Assembly (NCBI GenBank): GCA_027605045.1
Contig: JAQFWX010000003.1
Coordinates: 806,001 to 870,000 of the forward strand
Source of the DNA: Phallus indusiatus
Taxonomy: Eukaryota; Basidiomycota; Agaricomycetes; Phallales; Phallaceae
Length of the DNA stretch: 64,000 nt
Reading direction: 5' to 3'
Positions 57,866 to 64,000 of this stretch are shown piece by piece. Made by a program: the position numbers and the translations under genes. The notes under the pieces were generated by a model. The model was not told the DNA's origin and did no database searches. It saw nothing but the letters and a program-made list of their open reading frames with translations. Positions within the stretch are counted from its first letter, which is position 1; each line of letters starts with the position of its first letter.

Positions 57866-58985
57866 CACCATATGCTGAAGCGGACGAATTGAAAGTAAAA
57901 AAAAAACACCCTATGTGTTTACATAAGAAGCGGTAATTACATTCCCTTTCCTACATCTTTTTTTTTTCTCTCTCTCTATCTTCTTTTCTTTCTTCATGAC
58001 GACCCACCACCACCCTTTCGGCTATTATATAACACGTGTTTTTTTGGAAGCTATCTTCACTTTCCATCCCTCCTCCCCTTCAATCATGCTTCGTTATATA
58101 TATATCTAACTCTGCATCACGCACGCACTGCTCGTTCTTATTCTTACGCTATCACTACTTTATAGAGTTTTTTCTTTCTTTCCTCTTTCTCTTCTCACTC
58201 ACCTCTATCTAGCTATGCTATGTTTATGTATGTACATATTATGATGCACAGAAGCGAGGGCAAACGTTTGGCGTCAACTGTATCAACAATAGCTGTTTTT
58301 TATTTCCTTTTATTTTTAGTGTGAAGATTTGAAAAGGAAATGAATGTTTGAAACAAAACTGGCTTTGCGAATCGTTTTTTTTAGGCTCACAGTGAATTAA
58401 GAATCGCGTGTAATACTATAGGAGGGTATGACACCGACACAAGGGAGAAGGGTACATTAAAGATGTAAACAACAACACAAAAGAAGAGAAGAAGAAAAAA
58501 CAGTACAGTACTTTCGAAAAGAGGCTCCATATAGTTTGACTATCTAAGGAGAGGAAAATTTCGTCAAGAAACAAAAAAAAAGAAGAAAGGTCAATGTGAG
58601 ATTGAAAAAGAAAACAGTTCATCGAAGGTCAAACAGGAGAGGAGTGGGTATCATATATCAATCCATCATCGAAACAAAAAGAGCTGTGACGTTGGCATGG
58701 TATGGCATGGCATGGGGGAGGGAAGAGTGAAGATCGTCGTTATTATTGAGGCATAATTTGAAAAAGAAAATAAATGTGAACGCGGTGAAGAGGAAAATGA
58801 AGTGAATTGATTGATTGATTGGCTGTAAATCTCATCATGATTATATGGCGCTTTTGTTTATAAGAGAAAAAGAGAAAAAACTTTGCGTCTGTAATCATGT
58901 TTTCTTTTCGACGCAAAACGAAAAAAGAAAAGAAAAGAAAAGTTCGAAAGAAAAAGAAAAGAAAAAGTCCACGAGATCGACGCTA
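57866..58985. other. Convergent 3' region with low-complexity tracts, no gene
   Basis: About 1.1 kb between two convergent stops. It is composed of T/TC-rich tracts in the first third, short ATTG repeats (about 58805-58820) and a purine-only run at about 58919-58968 built from GAAAA units. No frame of interest, no repeat family and no RNA gene could be recognised. It most likely represents two long 3' UTRs. Confidence 0.4.
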
Positions 58986-60821
58986 TTACTTTAATAGCAC
59001 AAGAGCAGCGGAGATGACAACGCTGGCGATGGCTGTGGTGTAAAGCCGAACAGCAGTAACAACGGCACCGTTATTGCCTCCTGACCCTCCATCTCCACCA
59101 GATGATCCAGGTTGACCAGAACCTGAAGTAGCTGTAGGAGAGATCTTTTGCAGAGTCATTGTTCCTACTGCAGTAGGTAGAGGGTTAGTCTCGTTATCGT
59201 TCGTTTCGATGTAGGCATTCGCAAAGTCCATGTGGAGACATTCGATGATGGGCATGATTGTCAAGTTGGAGGCAAGACCTTCTGGGAGGATATAATCTAC
59301 TGCCAATTGGACTGTCGGTTGGAAAAGATCGTGTTCCAGAACGATGAATCCAGTGTCAATTTGTTTTGAACCCATGAGGATGTTACTGAACTGTTTCAAC
59401 AGAGCGACGGTTATTCGAAAAGACCGAAAAAAAGATGGTGAGCATTTACATTTCTGATGACCCCCGTAGCAGACACTATATCTCCTGGAAGTTCAAAATC
59501 TGGAGACATATATAACAAATTGAGAATTGAGGACATAACCGAACATAAACACACACCGCCAGTGTCAAAATTGATACCGTCACCAGCAATGCCGCTGGTC
59601 CAGATGATGGTGGTGAGGTTCATGGCAGCGGCAATTGCGCGAACGCGGTCACTGTGGACGGGGGGTGTCTAAATTTTGAAGAATATTCTCCGGATGATAT
59701 GACTTACTCGACATCGCCGTAAGGTGGACGCCAGTATAAAGGAGTAAGGCCAATAGTATCGAAGATAATTTTCTTGGACCATCCGAGCTCAGCGATGAGC
59801 TGTTCATTTGTCAATGTAGTCGATGCCCAATGAGACCAAGTATGAGCGGCAATCTGGTAATAATAATGATCAATTAATAAGAAAAATGAAACATTTCTTT
59901 AAACAAGTTCGAACCTGGTGTCCCGTCATGTGCTGATACTGTGAATACTCAGGCCTTGAGATAACTCTGGAACCGACTTCGAAGAAGGTGGTTTTGAGAT
60001 TTTGCTGCTCAAGATAGGCGGTAAGATTTGGAGTGTACGGGGCGGGACCATCATCGAAACTATGAAGACGAATGGATTAGTGAACGTTGACAGCAGCAAG
60101 ACGCGAAAAAGGAAACGTGCCTGGAACCCCAAGTGAAACGATCTGGACATGTGACGATGTCGGTGCTACGAATGCAGTGACCACATGTCCACCAACACCG
60201 GCTCGTGTCGGCAGCAGCTTGCAGGTTGGCGCCACACCCGCCGGGTTGAGTCGGGGGAATGTCCGGGAAGACAAAGTCGCTCAACTGAGACAGAAATGTG
60301 AAATGTTTTCAAAAGAAGAATATGGATGACTGCACCTCTGCTATCCATTGCTGAGCCTCGGGGCTGTCAGTTGGAGCGGGACGATCAAGAGGAGGGTAAT
60401 TTTTAGGATTCAATAGAGCAGCTTAAAAGATGCGTCAATAGTGTTTTTGTTTTTTTTTGTTGTGAAGCATACTATCTGGAAGCGGCGGGGCATTAGGGAT
60501 GTGTGTTGGAATAGAGCCCGGAGGAAAAAGTGTAGGAAAAGTCCCCGTGGGAAGAGCAGTTTCGTTGAAGACGATTTCGGACAAGGGGACTGCGGTGGGG
60601 TTCTGGGAGATGAGGGTGACGGAGAATGTTGGAGGAGGTGTGCCTGCAGTGTTTGTCACGTTGGCACCGACTATAGGGGCGGAAGTTCCTGTGGGAGCAG
60701 GGGATTGACTGCCTGAAGGAGGAGGAGGAGATGATGATGGTGCCGGTGGAGGTGGTGGAGGTGGTGCCTGGGCCAAGGCGGGAGCGATGGCTGAGACGAG
60801 GAGGACGAGGTGCGGGAGCAT
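58986..60821 (-). CDS. Chitin deacetylase, carbohydrate esterase family 4, GPI-anchored
   Basis: Removes acetyl groups from chitin to give chitosan in the cell wall. The ATG at 60821 opens a signal peptide (MLPHLVLLVSAIAPALAQA) and a Pro/Ser-rich stretch. A Cys-rich segment (CWWTCGHCIRSTDIVTCPDR) precedes the NodB domain. CE4 motifs: SFDDGPAPYTPNLTAYL (motif 1, with catalytic Asp), AAHTWSHWASTTLTN (motif 2, H-x3-H), [20 protein letters not shown] (motif 3) and IIWTSGIAGDGINFDTGDFE (motif 4). Near the end is DTGFIVLEHDLF (motif 5). The C-terminus (a Gly/Ser-rich run, then SVVISAALVLLK) is a GPI-attachment signal. It is convergent with the SRPK gene. A TATA-rich promoter lies directly upstream. 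Confidence 0.95.
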
Positions 60822-60879
60822 GGTTTGGGGGGGGGAGTGGAGGGGAAGACGGTGGAGACTTCTGAAATTTGCAGGGGGT

Positions 60880-60906
60880 ATTTATATTTATAATATTTTA
60901 TATAAA
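60880..60906 (-). promoter_or_regulatory. TATA-rich core promoter of the chitin deacetylase gene
   Basis: On the minus strand the sequence reads TATATAAAATATTATAAATA just 60-80 bp before the ATG at 60821. It is one of the clearest TATA-type elements in the window, and fits a regulated gene for a secreted protein. Confidence 0.5.
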
Positions 60907-61035
60907 CAAGTATGAGTAACGGGATATGAACATGGCCGAGGAACTAAGACTAGTAGATAGCTGCAATACATATGGAACCTGAACTTGTGTGCGACATGTT
61001 TTTTGCTTGTTTTTTTTTTCTTCCTAGTTCTATTT

Positions 61036-62217
61036 TTAGATCCATTGGCCTAACAGGACACCATCGATTTGAGCACATGTCTCTGAAAGTGTGCTCGAAT
61101 TTCCAGCTGCGATTTCGAAGAAATAAAGATTTCCTCGGCGATCTATACGCAGAATACGCGCAGCAGATGAGAGAATGCGATGCAGTTTCGTCATGAGAGG
61201 ATTATTGTCGTTGTCGTTGTTGTCGTGCTTGGTGCTGACGGTGACTCGGATCAATGCCCGGAATTCCCCTTCTGCCACGCCTTTGGAACGTCCTATTTTT
61301 AGCCTATCATCATCATCCTCTTCTCCACCCTGACTTCTATTTTTAGTCAGCACCACCATGAACCGCGTCTTGTTATCTGCTCTTTCCCAGATGATTTGAG
61401 ACAAAAGGAATTTTAAAATATATATGATAATAAAAATTCAACTCAACTGTCTTCATCTTGTATGCCCTGTGCAATCACTTCCAGTCCTCCATACAAATCC
61501 ACACAAATCCTCGAACAAATCGCTGCTTCTTCCCGGCTACTGATCAACTTCGCTGCTCCTGCCGTTGACGCAACTTTTACCAATTCCGCCTTCGGAACAT
61601 GCCTCTTCAGCCAATCTTTGCATTGTCCCAGCGCCTGAGTAGCCACAACAAATTGTCAATTTCCCCTTTTCTAGTTCAAAGAGAACAGACGCACCTGCTC
61701 ATGACTCATAACACGCGTAATCTCTTCCATCGCCACTCCCTTCTTCACTAGCAGACAGTGATCTATTCCAAATGTGTACTCTCCTCCAACAAGCACCGTT
61801 TTCCAAACCCATTTTCGTCTTGCAGCGCATCATATGTATCTTTCACCTGTCCCTGGATCGAGTTCTCCCAAGGCAGCAGTCCAAATCGCGCCTCTCCCTT
61901 CTTGACGCGGTCATACGTCTCTATATGATACAATAAAATGAATAAATGAATATAAAATCAATCATCCATTCTCATCATTCGCTTTTTTTTTCATATGTAT
62001 AATATCCCTGACTCTGACCTTTGATGCTTCCACACGCTTCAAACGTCACCTGTCCCTTCACCTTCTCAAATCGTTCCAATGTCGCCTTTCGTTTTTGGTT
62101 TTTTTTTGTAGTATATCAGCATTCATATTTCAAAAAATGTAATGTTCAATTCCAACCTACTTGATGGGTATACGTTCCCAGTGGTCCTAGAAACGCGACA
62201 ACGGGGATAGAACTCAT
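61036..62217 (-). CDS. PHA2: Prephenate dehydratase with an apparent -1 frameshift
   Basis: Converts prephenate to phenylpyruvate in phenylalanine synthesis. The ATG at 62217 gives MSSIPVVAFLGPLGTYTHQ, the conserved first strand. It continues ATLERFEKVKGQVTFEACGS, ETYDRVKKGEARFGLLPWEN, SIQGQVKDTYDALQDENGFG and, only after a -1 frame change at 61796-61802 (AAAACGG), TVLVGGEYTFGIDHCLLVKK. Then come MEEITRVMSHEQALGQCKDW and ELVKVASTAGAAKLISSREE, with the catalytic Thr of the STAGAA motif, and EAAICSRICVDLYGGLEVIA. A C-terminal ACT-like regulatory part (KTRFMVVLTKNR, FRALIRVTVSTKH, RRGNLYFFEIAAG) ends at 61036. Read without the shift, the protein would stop about 40 nt later. No intron of normal size can repair the frame. 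Confidence 0.88.
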
Positions 62218-62671
62218 GATGGTACGCTGGAATGGAACTCCTGGTTTTCAAATAAAAAAAATATTAAAAATATCAACGCCTTGGAAACACCTTTTGGATT
62301 TTCTCATTAAACTTCTACTTGTTATATATTCTCCTCCGTTTCAGTCTCCGCTTCTCCATCTGCTTCTATTTACGAACGCCGGCTCCACCTGGCGCCTCCG
62401 ACTCGAGGAGTGTCTTCCCTCCTCCAAACAAATCCAACCTATTTATTGAAACAATGAACTCAATTCATTAAAGCTCTTTTTATAAATACCCAACATCGTA
62501 TCTATAAATATATATATGTAGGGAATGGATTCTTTATTATCATCAAATTATATGACGGTACCAAATAGCACCCTGAATCCATTCTTTTTTTTGAGACGAT
62601 CATCGGAATAGAGATCGAAATGAGTATACAAAAACAAAAAAACACACACATGCACACATTACAAAACTTTT

Positions 62672-63697
62672 TCACGCGACTTTTTGTTTCTTTTTACGAG
62701 GCTTTTCAAGATCAATCTCCTCTTCGTCGTCATCGTCTTCCTCTTCTTCGGACGACTCATCATCGTCCATTCCGTACACTCCCTTGAACCAATCGATCGC
62801 ATCAGGGAACAACTCGTTGATAATGGTGCTGCCGATCTTTACAATAACAAAAAAACGCGCTTGAGCATTTTATATAAGCTTTAGAATGGACGCTCGCACT
62901 GACCTCCAAGACATCATCAGCATGTTCAAAGAAATTGAAAAAGTTCCCGGCTCAACAGGTGCTGGACCATCTTCGTCGTCATCGTTTTCGTCATCCTCAG
63001 CGAGAACACGACTGTATAATTTTGTCAAGTTCTTGGAATCGTCTTTCCAGTTGATTTTGATGCTTTGAGGTGCTACATGCTGATCCCATTCGAACTCGAT
63101 CATGGCAGGAGTAATTCCATTCTCATCCGGAGTATTGTCCGGCACGGAAGGTGGAAGATATTTGAATTCTTTTTTTATGACGGCATCGCTGAAGTAAGGG
63201 TTTGATTTGAAATACTATTACAAAATGCGTTAATTTTTCTCTTTTTTAGTCTTGTTAGGGGAAAAAGAAGCTCATACGAATTCAATGGTACAACATCTGG
63301 GTTCGACGGGATCTCGAACAATCCAAACGTCTTCCAGGTATTTTATGGCATCTTGATCCATTTCATGTTGCAAGTACATTGATATTGTGTGCATGTTGAG
63401 TAGAGCTTTAGACCAAAATTCCGGAATAGTTTTTAAAACCTCTCGACGGCGTTCGAAATACGGTTGCATGACATTAATATGATTTTTCTCTATTGAAAAA
63501 AAAAACCAAACCCGCTCTTGTTAGACAACTATCCCTATAGGAGAGAATAAGAGAGACAAACCCATCAGTATGTCAAGTTTATGCTGTTGCTTGACTAAGT
63601 CGACTAATTTAAGGTTGTCTTCCTCGCTGATACCCAAGGTACCATTTTTGGCTTCATCGTGTCCTGGGGACGCGCGTTTTACACTGCTAGGAGACAT
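62672..63697 (-). CDS. SET/NAP-family histone chaperone
   Basis: A nucleosome-assembly-type protein of the SET/Vps75 group. The ATG at 63697 gives MSPSSVKRASPGHDEAKNGT and the long dimerisation helix (EEDNLKLVDLVKQQHKLDIL, then MQPYFERRREVLKTIPEFWS). The earmuff domain follows: KYLEDVWIVRDPVEPRCCTI, YFKSNPYFSDAVIKKEFKYL, HVAPQSIKINWKDDSKNLTK and FFEHADDVLE. The end is INELFPDAIDWFKGVYGMDD and a strongly acidic tail (ESSEEEEDDDDEEE) with a basic KPRKKKQKVA terminus. SET proteins bind histones and regulate acetylation. The order of parts and the acidic tail fit SET better than NAP1, which is larger. Confidence 0.93.
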
Positions 63698-64000
63698 CGA
63701 ATTGTCAAGTAGGCAGGTGGAGAGGGGTTACAAAGAAAAACAATGCAGTCCAAAAAGTTTAGAACTCCGATATATTTCTCACACGCGCAAACAACAACAA
63801 TAATGACATAAGCGTTTCAGTCTAATAAGCGAAACGAAAGCGAAAACAGAAAAAATGATTTCCTGCTTTTCAGCTGTCAGAGACGATCAATTTGAAAACT
63901 GTATTTTATTATAGGTTAGAAAAAAAATGGGTAACGGAAGAAATGTTTTAGAGAGACGAACTATCTGAGCGAGCGTAGTGACCAACAACATCGAGATCGA
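63698..64000. other. Upstream region of the SET gene, window edge
   Basis: About 300 bp of promoter-like AT-rich sequence up to the window edge. No frame or domain could be recognised. Confidence 0.35.

Noticed and set aside
58919..58968. Purine-rich GAAAA run as a mobile element end or telomere-like repeat
   Set aside because: It is simple-sequence low complexity in a 3' UTR region, with no terminal repeats or coding sequence nearby.
61036..61404. Separate small gene at the 3' end of prephenate dehydratase
   Set aside because: An intron (donor GTTGAG, acceptor GAGCAG) joins it in phase to the preceding exon, giving the ACT-like C-terminus of the enzyme.
1..64000. tRNA genes, rRNA, CRISPR arrays, transposons, viral insertions or a secondary-metabolite cluster
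   Set aside because: I looked for tRNA T-loop and acceptor pairings, spaced direct repeats, transposase or polymerase motifs and PKS/NRPS/terpene genes and found none that held up.

Overview
The window is a gene-dense stretch of a filamentous fungal nuclear genome, most likely an Agaricomycete (Basidiomycota). Almost every gene is broken by many short introns of roughly 45-65 nt with GT...(A/C/G)AG ends. Gene content is eukaryotic (INO80, Cbf5, Rieske protein, KEOPS Kae1), and several proteins are of basidiomycete type (a DUF6699-like low-complexity protein, a MATH-BTB protein, a GPI-anchored chitin deacetylase). I found 31 protein genes I can support, one weaker locus, and no transposons, tRNAs, rRNAs, CRISPR arrays or viral sequence. 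Gene models were spliced by hand, so exon edges are predictions. Where I summed all exons (YjbQ-like, CSL4-like, COX19, bZIP, zf-SERF-like, L22) the total was divisible by three.

Layout. 0.4-9 kb: DUF6699-like protein (+), MATH-BTB (-), CBF5 (-), RPL22 (+), the last two sharing a 133-bp divergent promoter. 9-20 kb: a DHX29-like DEVH RNA helicase and the INO80 remodelling ATPase, both minus. 20-26 kb: pyruvate dehydrogenase E2, exosome CSL4, KAE1 and a GT8 glycosyltransferase, all plus. 26-29 kb: two spliceosome-linked genes (ESS2/Bis1-like and FAM192A/Fyv6-like) facing each other. 28.7-34.6 kb: a head-to-tail trio of a Thi74/SLC35F-type transporter, a YjbQ-family protein and a Zn2Cys6 regulator. 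34.6-36.3 kb: the largest poorly explained gap. 36-44.5 kb: RhoGEF, an Angel/NGL-type nuclease, an unknown membrane protein, threonine aldolase and a small zinc-finger protein. 44.6-53.3 kb: Nudix hydrolase, bZIP factor, COX19, STE20/FRAY-type kinase, then mitoribosomal mS35 and the Rieske protein back to back. 53.4-64 kb: GDPD-family phosphodiesterase, SRPK kinase, chitin deacetylase, prephenate dehydratase and a SET/NAP histone chaperone.

Most genes are housekeeping: translation and ribosome biogenesis, mitochondrial respiration (E2, COX19, RIP1, mS35), chromatin, splicing, signalling and amino-acid metabolism. The observations I rate highest are: (1) the transporter/YjbQ/Zn2Cys6 trio, which could be a thiamine-linked group; (2) three genes (threonine aldolase, prephenate dehydratase, the DHX29-like helicase) that each need a -1 frame change at an A-run, two of them at the same AAAACGG heptamer, which is either assembly error or recoding; (3) a nine-exon YjbQ-like gene with 12-nt and 6-nt microexons; and (4) a GC-AG intron inside the INO80 Walker A motif.
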